Source: Micromonospora sp. U21 (GTDB lineage: Bacteria; Actinomycetota; Actinomycetes; Mycobacteriales; Micromonosporaceae). Taken from it: a DNA stretch of 64,000 nt. Both the position numbers and the translations under genes were made by a program. The notes under the pieces are model-generated. The model was given only the letters and a program-made list of their open reading frames with translations, did no database searches and was not told where the DNA came from. The DNA lies in the NCBI RefSeq assembly GCF_018070045.1, contig NZ_JAGPYK010000032.1, positions 1 through 64,000 of the forward strand, in the 5' to 3' direction. Below are positions 52,245-60,390 of the stretch, piece after piece. Every line of letters begins with the position of its first letter. Position 1 is the first letter of the stretch.

Positions 52245-52931
52245 GTGCGCCAGCGCCTGTCGTCTGAGCCCGATAGATATCGCGGTCGTCGCCGCGTACC
52301 CACCCCCCCGCGTAGCCGTTACGCCGCGGTCGTCACCACCGCCTTCGTCGGAGCCGGCCTGGTCGCGCTCGGCGCCAGCGCCCTGCCGGACGCCAAGGAC
52401 GTCAGCCCGTCGGTGCTCGACGAGCTCAAGCAGGCGTCGGCCACCAGCCAGGACGCCGCGGCCCGTGCGGACAACGCCGACCGCGCCTCCCGGGCAGACC
52501 GGGGCAACGACGCGGCCGAGCCCGAGCTCTGGTTGCTGCCGCTGCAGGGCTACGACTTCAACTCTCCCTACGGGGTGCGCTGGGGCAAGATGCACACCGG
52601 CGTGGACCTGGTGGTCGCCGAGGGCACGCCCTACGTGGCGATCCACGACGGGCTGGTCACCAAGGCCGGCTGGTTCGGCGGGTACGGCTACGCGGTGATC
52701 GTCCAGCACGCCGACGGCAGCGAGGCCATCTACGGCCACTCCTCCGCTCTGAGCGTCAAGGAGGGGCAGCAGGTCAAGGCGGGCGACCAGCTCGGCCTGG
52801 TCGGCCAGACCGGTCACGCCTACGGCACCCACCTGCATCTTGAGATCCATGTCAAGGGCCAGCCGATCGACCCCGTGCCGTTCCTTGACGAGCGCGAAGT
52901 GGACATCAAGCTGGGAGTCGAGGCATTCTAA
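52245..52931 (+). CDS. M23-family peptidoglycan peptidase, membrane anchored
   Basis: A 228-aa LytM/M23 endopeptidase. Residues 26-44 form a membrane anchor or signal (YAAVVTTAFVGAGLVALGA), a helical linker rich in Ala/Asp follows, and the catalytic domain shows the zinc ligands H-x3-D in HTGVDL and H-x-H in HLHLEIH. It would cleave peptide cross-links of the cell wall or regulate such hydrolases. GTG 52245 is chosen because a GGAGGG site ends 5 nt upstream. It ends with a classic intrinsic terminator, so it is transcribed separately from the second M23 gene. Confidence 0.9.
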   Translation: MRQRLSSEPDRYRGRRRVPTPPRSRYAAVVTTAFVGAGLVALGASALPDAKDVSPSVLDELKQASATSQDAAARADNADRASRADRGNDAAEPELWLLPLQGYDFNSPYGVRWGKMHTGVDLVVAEGTPYVAIHDGLVTKAGWFGGYGYAVIVQHADGSEAIYGHSSALSVKEGQQVKAGDQLGLVGQTGHAYGTHLHLEIHVKGQPIDPVPFLDEREVDIKLGVEAF

Positions 52932-52973
52932 CGACGAGGTAGCCGCGTCCTGACGCTGGGTACTGACCGTTGA

Positions 52974-53005
52974 CCGCCCGGATCTGTTGATCCGGGCGGT
53001 TTTTT
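52974..53005 (+). terminator. Intrinsic terminator with T6 tract
   Basis: Perfect 11-bp stem CCGCCCGGATC / GATCCGGGCGG, loop TGTT, followed by six T. One of only two hairpins in this window with a clear T-run. Confidence 0.95.
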
Positions 53006-53227
53006 GTGGCCTGCACGGACCGAAAGTCTGCTGGATCACAGCACGGACTGTGGCCGACGCCACTCACGAACAAGATCAGTTTTCCGGATGGATCACAGCG
53101 GAGTGGGTCATATCCGGACAGGCGGCACCCGACGCGTCGGCCGGCAGCCCGGTCCCCGTACCGGTCCCGGCTCGGCCCGACACCAGTATTTCGAGGTCAA
53201 GTGCCCCCTCGACTGTGAAGGTCCGCC

Positions 53228-53995
53228 GTGCAGGAAGACAGCCCCGTCCAGAACGAGAACACCCCCGACACCGCCGCCGAGCGACCGCAGCGTGCCGGCC
53301 GGCGAAACCGCCTCATCGTGCTCAGCGCGGCCGCTCTGGTAGCGCTCGGCCTGGGCGGTGTCGCCGTCGCCACCACCGGCCCGGACCGCCCGGCGCCCGC
53401 CGCCGTCTCCCTGGACGCCCAGTTCCGGACCGAGGCCGCCAGCCGGGCGGACCGCTCCGCCCGCGAGTCCGGCGTGCCGGTCTCTCCCTCGGCCAGCCCG
53501 ACCGCGAGCCCCACGGCGACCAGCGCCAGCCCGACGCCGACGAAGACGGCCACCGCGAAGCCGAAGCCCAAGCCGAAGAAGACCACCAAGCCCACTCCGG
53601 CCTGGGTCGACCCGATGCCGGGCGCCGCAGTCACCTCCTGCTACGGCCAGCGCTGGGGCACCCTGCACGCCGGCATCGACCTGGCGCTGCCCTCCGGCAC
53701 GCCGATCCACGCCGCGGCTGCCGGCACGGTCGTCCAGGCCGGTGACGCCGCCGACGGGTACGGCAACTCCGTCTTCGTCGACCACGGCAACGGTTACCTG
53801 ACCCACTACGCCCACCAGAGCCGCATCGCGGTGACCGTCGGCCAGGCGGTCAAGGCCGGCCAGGTGATCGGCTACGAAGGCGCCACCGGCGACGCCACCG
53901 GCCCGCACCTGCACTTCGAGGTGCACCAGGGAATGTGGAACCAGATCGACCCGGCGCCGTTCATGCGGGCGCGCAGCGTCGACCTGGGCTGCTGA
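53228..53995 (+). CDS. M23-family peptidoglycan peptidase with Lys/Pro/Thr linker
   Basis: A 255-aa second M23 peptidase. The N terminus is cytoplasmic and charged, with a membrane helix at about residues 30-50 (LIVLSAAALVALGLGGVAVA). The linker is Thr/Ser/Pro then Lys/Pro-rich (KPKPKPKKTTKPTPAW). The peptidase domain has HAGIDLALPSG and HLHFEVH as zinc-binding motifs, and starts with a Cys (SCYGQRW) that may pair with the last Cys. GTG 53228 has a GAAGG site. Probably a division or growth-related wall hydrolase. Confidence 0.9.
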   Translation: MQEDSPVQNENTPDTAAERPQRAGRRNRLIVLSAAALVALGLGGVAVATTGPDRPAPAAVSLDAQFRTEAASRADRSARESGVPVSPSASPTASPTATSASPTPTKTATAKPKPKPKKTTKPTPAWVDPMPGAAVTSCYGQRWGTLHAGIDLALPSGTPIHAAAAGTVVQAGDAADGYGNSVFVDHGNGYLTHYAHQSRIAVTVGQAVKAGQVIGYEGATGDATGPHLHFEVHQGMWNQIDPAPFMRARSVDLGC

Positions 53996-54016
53996 GCCTC
54001 GCTCCAGGCGACATCC

Positions 54017-54056
54017 GGAAAGAGTGGCCTCCGGCGGTGCCGAGGCCACTCTTTCC
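54017..54056. terminator. Bidirectional hairpin between M23 and pcrA
   Basis: Perfect 15-bp stem GGAAAGAGTGGCCTC / GAGGCCACTCTTTCC with a 10-nt loop between convergent genes. Confidence 0.85.
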
Positions 54057-54111
54057 GTTAGCGGTGCGGATTCTGGCCGGACGCGCGGGCCCCGGCCCGC
54101 GCGTCTCGGGG

Positions 54112-56517
54112 TCAGAGCTTGTCGATCGGGGCGTGCCGCAGCACCAGCCACATGGTCTGGTCACCGAAGTCGATCTGCGCCCGAGCACCCGGGCCGTGCC
54201 CCTCGACGGCCACCACCCGCCCCAGCCCGTAGCGCTGGTGGTTGACCCGGTCGCCGGCCGACACCTTCGGCGCCTGCGGCAGCTCGCTGGCCGTGGTCAG
54301 GCGGCTGGCGTCCACGCCGAGCCGCTTGGCCAACTGCGCCGCCTTCGGCGTGCCGCCGTTGAAGGTGCCCCGCCCGCCCGGCACGCGGTCCGCGCGACCG
54401 CCCACGCCGCCGCCCCCACCGGCCCACGACGTGTACGACCCCTCGGTGCGCTCCCAGTGCACCAGCTCCGGCGGAAGCTCCTCGAGGAACCGTGACGGCG
54501 GGTTGTAGGACGGCTGCCCCCAGGCCGAGCGGGTCACCGCCCGGGAGAGGTAGAGCCGCTGCCGCGCCCGGGTGATGCCGACGTACGCCAGCCGGCGCTC
54601 CTCCTCCAACTCGCGGGTGTCGCCCAGCGAACGCAGGTGCGGGAAGACGCCGTCCTCCAACCCGGTCAGGAAGACCACCGGGAACTCCAGCCCCTTGGCG
54701 GTGTGCAGCGTCATCAGGGTGACCACGCCCTGATGGTCGGGGTCGTCGGAGGGGATCTGGTCCGCGTCGGCGACCAGCGCCACCTGCTCCAGGAAGCCCG
54801 CCAGGGTGGCCCGCTCGCCCTCGGCGCCGGTCGCCTCGATCCGCTCGGTGTACTCCCGGGCGACGCTGACCAGCTCCTGGAGGTTGTCCACCCGGCCGGC
54901 GTCCTGCGGGTCCAGGCTCTCCTCCAGCTCGGTGAGGTAGCCCGAGCGGGTCAGCAGCGCCTCCAGCACCTCCTCCGGGGTGCCGGTCTCGGCCAGCTCC
55001 CGGGCGCCGTCGAGCAGCGCCACGAAGTCGGCGATGCCGTTGGCCGCCCGGCTGGAGATGCCCGGCGCCTCGCGGGCCCGGCGCAGCGCCGCGCCGAAGG
55101 AGATCCGGTCGCGGCTGGAGAGCGCCTCGACGCAGGCCTCCGCTCGGTCGCCGATCCCCCGGCGCGGAGTGTTCAGCACCCGTCGCAGGCTCACCGTGTC
55201 GTCGTCGTTGACCACCGAACGCAGGTACGCGAGCGCGTCGCGGACCTCCTTGCGCTCGTAGAAGCGCACCCCGCCGACCACCTTGTAGGGCAGGCCGACC
55301 CGGATGAACACCTCCTCGAAGACCCGGGACTGGGCGTTGGTGCGGTAGAAGACGGCGACGTCGCCGGGGCGGGTCTCGTCGGCGTCGACCAGCCGGTCGA
55401 TCTCCCGGGCCGTCCAGTCCGCCTCGGCGTGCTCGGTGTCGGCCACGTAGCCGACGATCCGCTCGCCGGCGCCGGCCTCGCTCCACAGCCGCTTCGGCTT
55501 GCGGGACGTGTTCCGGTCGATCACCGCGTTGGCCGCGTTGAGGATGGTCTGGGTGGAGCGGTAGTTCTGCTCCAGCAGGATCGTCCGCGCGTCGGTGAAG
55601 TCCCGCTCGAACTCCAGGATGTTGCGGATCGTCGCGCCACGGAACGCGTAGATCGACTGGTCGGCGTCGCCGACCACGCACAGCTCGGCAGGCGTCAGCC
55701 CGTCGGTGCCGGAGACCAGCTCCTTGATCAGGACGTACTGGGCATGGTTGGTGTCCTGGTACTCGTCGACCAGGACGTGCCGGAACCGTCGGCGGTAGCT
55801 CTCCGCGACGTGCGGATGGGACTGGAGCAGGTGCACCGTGGTCATGATCAGATCGTCGAAATCCAGCGCGTGCGCCTCACGCAGCCGACGCTGGTAGAGC
55901 GTGTACGCCTCGGCCAGCGCCCGCTCGTTGGGCCCCGTGGCCCGAGCGGCGAACTGCTCCGGGTCGACCAGCTCGTTCTTCAGGTTGGAGACCTGGGCGG
56001 CCAGCCCGCGTGCCGGGTAGCGCTTCGGGTCGAGGTCCAGCTCGCGGGTGACCAGCTGCATCAGCCGGCGGGAGTCGTCCGCGTCGTAGATCGAGAACGT
56101 CGACTTGAGACCCGCGTGCTCGTGCTCGGCACGCAGGATGCGGACGCAGGCGGAGTGGAACGTCGACACCCACATCAGTCGGGCCCGCGGACCGACCAGC
56201 GCGGCGACCCGCTCCTTCATCTCGCCGGCAGCCTTGTTGGTGAAGGTGATCGCGATGATCTCCCCGGGATGCACGTCCCGCGCGGCCAGCAGGTAGGCGA
56301 CCCGGTGGGTGAGCACCCGGGTCTTGCCGGACCCGGCGCCGGCCACGATCAGCAGCGGCGAACCGGCGTGGCTGACCGCGTCGCGCTGCGGCCCGTTCAA
56401 ACCGGCGAGCAGCTGCTGCGGATCGAGGCGGACAGCGGCCGGCCGGGGCCGGTCCGGACGGGCCGGCGCGGACTCCGGCGCAGGCGGGGACGCGGGAATG
56501 TCGAAGAGAGGATGCAT
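54112..56517 (-). CDS. pcrA: ATP-dependent DNA helicase PcrA/UvrD
   Basis: An 801-aa SF1A helicase for nucleotide-excision repair and removal of stalled complexes. Motif I is VAGAGSGKTRVLTHRVA, motif Ia TFTNKAAGEMKERV, motif II VDEYQDTNHAQY, motif III VGDADQSIYAFRGA, motif IV LEQNYRST, motif V TLHTAKGLEFPVVF and motif VI EERRLAYVGITRARQRLYL. The C-terminal Tudor-like RNA-polymerase contact region is GDRVNHQRYGLGRVVAVEG. It is divergent from the chorismate mutase leader. Confidence 0.97.
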   Translation of the reverse strand: MHPLFDIPASPPAPESAPARPDRPRPAAVRLDPQQLLAGLNGPQRDAVSHAGSPLLIVAGAGSGKTRVLTHRVAYLLAARDVHPGEIIAITFTNKAAGEMKERVAALVGPRARLMWVSTFHSACVRILRAEHEHAGLKSTFSIYDADDSRRLMQLVTRELDLDPKRYPARGLAAQVSNLKNELVDPEQFAARATGPNERALAEAYTLYQRRLREAHALDFDDLIMTTVHLLQSHPHVAESYRRRFRHVLVDEYQDTNHAQYVLIKELVSGTDGLTPAELCVVGDADQSIYAFRGATIRNILEFERDFTDARTILLEQNYRSTQTILNAANAVIDRNTSRKPKRLWSEAGAGERIVGYVADTEHAEADWTAREIDRLVDADETRPGDVAVFYRTNAQSRVFEEVFIRVGLPYKVVGGVRFYERKEVRDALAYLRSVVNDDDTVSLRRVLNTPRRGIGDRAEACVEALSSRDRISFGAALRRAREAPGISSRAANGIADFVALLDGARELAETGTPEEVLEALLTRSGYLTELEESLDPQDAGRVDNLQELVSVAREYTERIEATGAEGERATLAGFLEQVALVADADQIPSDDPDHQGVVTLMTLHTAKGLEFPVVFLTGLEDGVFPHLRSLGDTRELEEERRLAYVGITRARQRLYLSRAVTRSAWGQPSYNPPSRFLEELPPELVHWERTEGSYTSWAGGGGGVGGRADRVPGGRGTFNGGTPKAAQLAKRLGVDASRLTTASELPQAPKVSAGDRVNHQRYGLGRVVAVEGHGPGARAQIDFGDQTMWLVLRHAPIDKL

Positions 56518-56596
56518 CGCGCGACAAGTCTATGCCGCCGGCCGGACACTTCCGACCGCGCCGGAGCAGAGGAGGCGCCCTGTTGACACCGAATCC

Positions 56597-56626
56597 TTGC
56601 GCACGGGCGGGCGGCATGGGCATACT
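56597..56626 (+). promoter_or_regulatory. Candidate promoter of the chorismate mutase transcript
   Basis: TTGCGC (56597-56602), 18-bp spacer, CATACT (56621-56626). The start of transcription would lie about at the GTG of the leader ORF (56634), giving a leaderless leader peptide, as known for streptomycete trp leaders. A TTGACA at 56583 is too far away to pair with this -10. Confidence 0.45.
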
Positions 56627-56633
56627 CGACGAC

Positions 56634-56699
56634 GTGTTCGCTCAGCGCTACTACTTTTACTACGGCACCGGGAGTCCGGCAGCCGTAGGTCGCGCCTGA
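56634..56699 (+). CDS. Tyr/Phe-rich leader peptide for chorismate mutase
   Basis: A 21-residue ORF: GTG start, then FAQ, the run RYYFYY, GTGSPAAVGRA and TGA. Four Tyr and one Phe codons stand next to each other at 56649-56663, 51 bases before a terminator-like hairpin with a T-run and 130 bases before a chorismate mutase gene. An ATG six codons earlier in frame (56616) is an alternative start, giving 27 residues. Stalling of the ribosome at the Tyr/Phe codons when their tRNAs are uncharged would favour an antiterminator: 56668-56677 can pair with 56723-56732 at 8 of 10 positions. A role as a transcription attenuator sensor is inferred, not shown. Confidence 0.75.
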   Translation: MFAQRYYFYYGTGSPAAVGRA

Positions 56700-56714
56700 T
56701 CGATCAGACCTGCG

Positions 56715-56747
56715 AAAGCCCCGGGCTCCTGGAGCCCGGGGCTTTTT
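56715..56747 (+). terminator. Attenuator terminator with T-run
   Basis: Perfect 14-bp stem AAAGCCCCGGGCTC / GAGCCCGGGGCTTT, loop CTG, followed by further T. It begins 15 nt after the leader stop codon and precedes the chorismate mutase ribosome site. Confidence 0.9.
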
Positions 56748-56793
56748 CGTCCCGGGATCCGGGCACCGGGCACGACAGTGCGAGAGGTACCCG

Positions 56794-57189
56794 ATGATGA
56801 CAGACGTGGCGGAGCAGAACGGCGGGCCGGTCCGACCGGGAGCGGAGCAGCCCCCGGTCGGCGGAAGCGAGCCCATGGCGGGGGTGGCGCCACCGGCCGA
56901 GGAGGGCGGGCCGGCCGAGGCACGGACCGGCACCGCGGAGCCGGCCGCCGCCGCACGGATCGTGCAGATCAGGACACGGATCGACGAGATCGACAACGCG
57001 TTGATCTCGCTCTGGCACGAGCGGGCCACGCTGTCCCAGGAGGTCGGGGCGACCCGGATGGCGTCCGGCGGGACGCGCCTGGTGCTCTCCCGGGAACGGG
57101 AGATCCTGGAGCGTTTCCGGGTCGCGCTCGGCGCCGACGGCACCCAACTGGCGCTGCTGCTGCTCCGGGCGGGGCGCGGCCCACTGTGA
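56794..57189 (+). CDS. Chorismate mutase (AroQ type)
   Basis: A 131-aa protein whose C-terminal 78 residues are the helical AroQ fold: RTRIDEIDNALISLWHERATLSQEVGATRM, a basic S-G-G-T-R-L turn, then REREILERFRVALG. It converts chorismate to prephenate, the branch point to Tyr and Phe. The N-terminal 53 residues are Pro/Glu/Ala-rich and disordered, longer than the usual AroQ start. ATG 56794 (or 56797) follows a CGAGAGG site. The upstream Tyr/Phe leader and terminator suggest end-product attenuation. Partner genes such as prephenate dehydratase are not in the window. Confidence 0.88.
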   Translation: MMTDVAEQNGGPVRPGAEQPPVGGSEPMAGVAPPAEEGGPAEARTGTAEPAAAARIVQIRTRIDEIDNALISLWHERATLSQEVGATRMASGGTRLVLSREREILERFRVALGADGTQLALLLLRAGRGPL

Positions 57190-57310
57190 GCCGCCCAGGC
57201 CGGCCGGCCGGCCCGGCCGGCAGCCGCCCGCCCGCCCGCGCTGCGACCGGCCCGGCGCCACGGCTGGCCGCTCGGCCCCGGAGGAGGCAGCCCGCTCCCC
57301 GGACAAACGA

Positions 57311-57349
57311 AACCGCCTGCCGTCGTCGTGGTGACGTCGGCAGGCGGTT
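57311..57349. terminator. GC hairpin between chorismate mutase and cluster 2
   Basis: 12-bp perfect stem AACCGCCTGCCG / CGGCAGGCGGTT with an imperfectly paired interior, between convergent genes. Confidence 0.8.
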
Positions 57350-57357
57350 CCGGTGAC

Positions 57358-58374
57358 TCAGGCAGCCTCGTGGCTCGCGACGATCTCGCGCTTCTCCGCG
57401 AAGTGGCAGGCGCTCGGGTGGTCCGAGCCCCGTCGGATCTCCAGCAGCGGGACCTGCTCGGCGCACACGTCCTGCGCCTTCCAGCAGCGGGTCCGGAACC
57501 GGCAGCCCGAGGGCGGGCTGATCGGCGACGGCACGTCACCGGTGAGCCGGATGATCGTCTTGTTGTTCCGCTGGGTCGGGTCCGGCACCGGCACCGCCGA
57601 GAGCAGCGCCTGGGTGTACGGGTGGGTCGGCCGCTCGTAGATCTCGTCCTCGGTGCCGATCTCCACGATCTTGCCGAGGTACATCACCGCGACGCGGTCC
57701 GAGAGGTGGCGGACCACCGACAGGTCGTGCGCGATGAAGACGTACGAGAGCCCGAACTCGCCCTGCAGCTTCTCCAGCAGGTTCATCACCTGGGCCTGGA
57801 TGGAGACGTCCAGCGCCGACACCGGCTCGTCGCAGACGATCACCTCAGGCCGCAGCGCGAGCGCCCGGGCGATGCCGATGCGCTGGCGCTGACCGCCGGA
57901 GAACTGGTGCGGGTACCGGTTGATGTGCTCCGGGTTGAGCCCGACCAGGTCGAGCAGCTCCCTGACCTTCGCCCGGCGGCTGCCCTTCGGCGCCACCTCC
58001 GGGTGGATCTCGAACGGCTCACCGAGCAGGTCACCGACGGTCATCCGCGGGTTCAGCGAGGTGTACGGGTCCTGCATCACCAGCTGGATCTGCCGGCGGA
58101 GGCGCCGCAGCGCCCCGCCGGAGAGCTTGGAGATGTCCTGGCCCTTGTAGACCACCTTGCCGGCGGTCGGCCGCTCCAGGTTCATCAGCACCCGGGCGAG
58201 GGTCGACTTGCCGCAACCCGACTCGCCGACCACACCCAGCGTCTCACCGGCACGCAGATCGAAGGAGACCCCGTCCACCGCCTTGACCTGACCGACGGTT
58301 TTCTTGAACACCACGCCCTGGGTGACGGGGTAGTGCTTGACCAGGTCACGGACCTCGAGGATGTTCTCAGACAC
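57358..58374 (-). CDS. Peptide ABC transporter ATP-binding protein, DppF-like, cluster 2
   Basis: A 338-aa ATPase with Walker A GESGCGKST, signature FSGGQRQRIGIARAL and Walker B VIVCDEPVSALD. It is very similar in sequence to the cluster 1 DppF-like protein through most of its length (for example MQDPYTSLNPRMTVGD in both). C-terminal RTRCWKAQDVC extension. Last gene of cluster 2; its start overlaps the end of the DppD-like gene by 8 bases. Confidence 0.94.
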   Translation of the reverse strand: MSENILEVRDLVKHYPVTQGVVFKKTVGQVKAVDGVSFDLRAGETLGVVGESGCGKSTLARVLMNLERPTAGKVVYKGQDISKLSGGALRRLRRQIQLVMQDPYTSLNPRMTVGDLLGEPFEIHPEVAPKGSRRAKVRELLDLVGLNPEHINRYPHQFSGGQRQRIGIARALALRPEVIVCDEPVSALDVSIQAQVMNLLEKLQGEFGLSYVFIAHDLSVVRHLSDRVAVMYLGKIVEIGTEDEIYERPTHPYTQALLSAVPVPDPTQRNNKTIIRLTGDVPSPISPPSGCRFRTRCWKAQDVCAEQVPLLEIRRGSDHPSACHFAEKREIVASHEAA

Positions 58375-59410
58375 GGTTCACCAGCTCCTCGGCGAAGTGG
58401 CAGGCGCTGGCCCGTCCGGTGCCCACCTGCAGCAGCGGCGGGAGCTTCTCCCGGCACACCGGCTGAGCCATGGGGCAGCGCGGGTTGAACGGGCAGCCCG
58501 GCGGGATGTTCATCAGGTTCGGCGGGAGGCCCTTGATCGTCCGGAGCTGCTGCCCCTTCTCGTCCAGCCGCGGGATCGAGTCGATCAGACCCAACGTGTA
58601 CGGGTGCGCCGGCTTGGCGTACAGGTCGTACACGTCGGCTTCCTCGACGATCCGGCCCGCGTACATGACTGCGATCCGGTCCGCGACGTCGGCGACCACG
58701 CCGAGGTCGTGGGTGATCAGGATCATGCCCATCTGCCGCTCACGCTGAAGCTCGGCGAGCAGGTCCATGATCTGGGCCTGCACGGTCACGTCGAGCGCGG
58801 TGGTCGGCTCGTCCGCGATCAGCACCTCCGGGTCGAGCGCCAGCGACATCGCGATCATCGCGCGCTGCCGCATACCGCCGGAGAACTGGTGCGGGTAGTT
58901 GTTGAACCGGCCCTTGGCGTTCGGGATCTTGACCTGGTCGAGCATCTCGATCGCGCGCTTCTTGGCCTCCGCGCGACCCATGCCCCGCCGGACCCGGAAC
59001 TGCTCGGCGATCTGGAACCCGACGGTGAAGACCGGGTTCAGCGCGGAGAGCGCGTCCTGGAAGATCATCGCGATGCCCTCGCCGCGGATGCGGCGGCGCT
59101 CCTCGTTGGACATGCGGAGCATGTCCTTGCCGTGGAAGCGGACCTGCCCACCGGTGACGAAGCCGGGCGGGGTGTCGAGGATGCCCATGATGGTCTGCGC
59201 CGTGACGCTCTTACCGGAGCCGGACTCGCCGAGCACGGCGAGGGTCTCCCCCGCGTCGACGTGGTACGTGACCCCGTTGATGACCTTGGCGACGCCGTCC
59301 CGGGTACGGAACTCCACCCGCAGGTCGTCGACCTCGAGCAGCCGGCCGGAGGGACGTCCGGAGCCGCCGGTTCCCGGCGCGGACTGCTCGGACACGAGAA
59401 TGTCGGACAA
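58367..59410 (-). CDS. Peptide ABC transporter ATP-binding protein, DppD-like, cluster 2
   Basis: A 347-aa ATPase with Walker A GESGSGKSVT, signature FSGGMRQRAMIAMSL and Walker B VLIADEPTTALD, plus the Opp/Dpp C-terminal Cys motif CPFNPRCPMAQPVC. It is the close paralogue of the cluster 1 DppD-like protein. It lies 11 bp after the DppC-like gene. Confidence 0.94.
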   Translation of the reverse strand: MSDILVSEQSAPGTGGSGRPSGRLLEVDDLRVEFRTRDGVAKVINGVTYHVDAGETLAVLGESGSGKSVTAQTIMGILDTPPGFVTGGQVRFHGKDMLRMSNEERRRIRGEGIAMIFQDALSALNPVFTVGFQIAEQFRVRRGMGRAEAKKRAIEMLDQVKIPNAKGRFNNYPHQFSGGMRQRAMIAMSLALDPEVLIADEPTTALDVTVQAQIMDLLAELQRERQMGMILITHDLGVVADVADRIAVMYAGRIVEEADVYDLYAKPAHPYTLGLIDSIPRLDEKGQQLRTIKGLPPNLMNIPPGCPFNPRCPMAQPVCREKLPPLLQVGTGRASACHFAEELVNRV

Positions 59411-59421
59411 CTGGATCTCCC

Positions 59422-60390
59422 CTAGCGGAGTTTCGGATCGAGGGCCTCGCGGACCGCCTCACCGAGCATCACGAAGCTCAGAACGGCGGTGACGAGGAAC
59501 GCGGCGGGGACGAACACCAGCCCCGGCGCGACCCGGATGAACTGCTGCCCGTCGCTGATCATGATGCCCCAGGACACCACAGGCGACTTCAGGCCGACGC
59601 CCAGGAACGACAGGGTGGCCTCGGCACCGATGAACGAGCCGACCATGATCGTGCCGTAGACCAGCAGCGGGGCCAGGCAGTTCGGCAGCAGGTGCTTGAG
59701 GATGATCCGGCCGGTGCCGGCACCCAGCGCGCGGGCCGCGACGATGTAGTCGGCCTCCTTGGTGGCCAGCACCGAGGACCGCATCAGCCGCATCACGACC
59801 GGCCAGCTCAGCACCATCAGGGACGCGATCACCAGGCCCATGATCTCGGCCTTGCTGTTGCCGGAGCCCGAGCCGTTGAACGTGGTGAGGATGACGATCG
59901 CGCCGAGCACGAAGGGCAGACCGAAGAAGACGTCGGCGATCCGGCTCAGCAGGCCGTCCACCCAGCCACCGCGGTATCCGGCGATGATGCCCATGGCCCC
60001 ACCGACCAGCAGGGTGCCCATCACGGAGAGCACGGCGACCACGATGGAGGCCCGCGCGCCGTAGATGACCCGGGCGTAGACGTCCCGGCCCTGCACGTCG
60101 TAACCGAACCAGCCGTCGGCGGACGGCTTGTTGAGGCTCCGGGACAGCGTGCCGTTGACCGCGTCCCCCGGGGCGAACAGCGCCGGGAAGGCCGCCATCA
60201 GCAGGAAGATCACGATCAGTGTGGCCGAGATCCAGAACAGCGGCTTGCGCCGCAGGTCCCGCCAGGCGTCACCGAGCAGGCCGCGCGGCTTCTCGTTGGT
60301 CTGCGGGAGGCCGGCCGTGGTGGGGCCGCCGGCGTCGGTCGACTGCGCGGGAGGGGTGCTGACGATCGATGCGGTACTCGGGTCACTCAT
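59422..60390 (-). CDS. Peptide ABC transporter permease, DppC-like, cluster 2
   Basis: A 322-aa permease with a polar 60-residue N terminus (STASIVSTPPAQSTDAGG) and six membrane helices; contact motif AARALGAGTGRIILKHLLPN. ATG 60390 lies inside the end of the DppB-like gene with the same 8-nt overlap as in cluster 1. Confidence 0.93.
   Translation of the reverse strand: MSDPSTASIVSTPPAQSTDAGGPTTAGLPQTNEKPRGLLGDAWRDLRRKPLFWISATLIVIFLLMAAFPALFAPGDAVNGTLSRSLNKPSADGWFGYDVQGRDVYARVIYGARASIVVAVLSVMGTLLVGGAMGIIAGYRGGWVDGLLSRIADVFFGLPFVLGAIVILTTFNGSGSGNSKAEIMGLVIASLMVLSWPVVMRLMRSSVLATKEADYIVAARALGAGTGRIILKHLLPNCLAPLLVYGTIMVGSFIGAEATLSFLGVGLKSPVVSWGIMISDGQQFIRVAPGLVFVPAAFLVTAVLSFVMLGEAVREALDPKLR

Noticed and set aside
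54637..56586. A 649-codon plus-strand frame opposite pcrA
   Set aside because: Shadow of the helicase gene; no motifs, and it would overlap the promoter of pcrA.
56583..56588. TTGACA as the -35 of the chorismate mutase promoter
   Set aside because: No -10-like hexamer at 16-19 bp; the CATACT box is 32 bp away and pairs better with TTGCGC at 56597.
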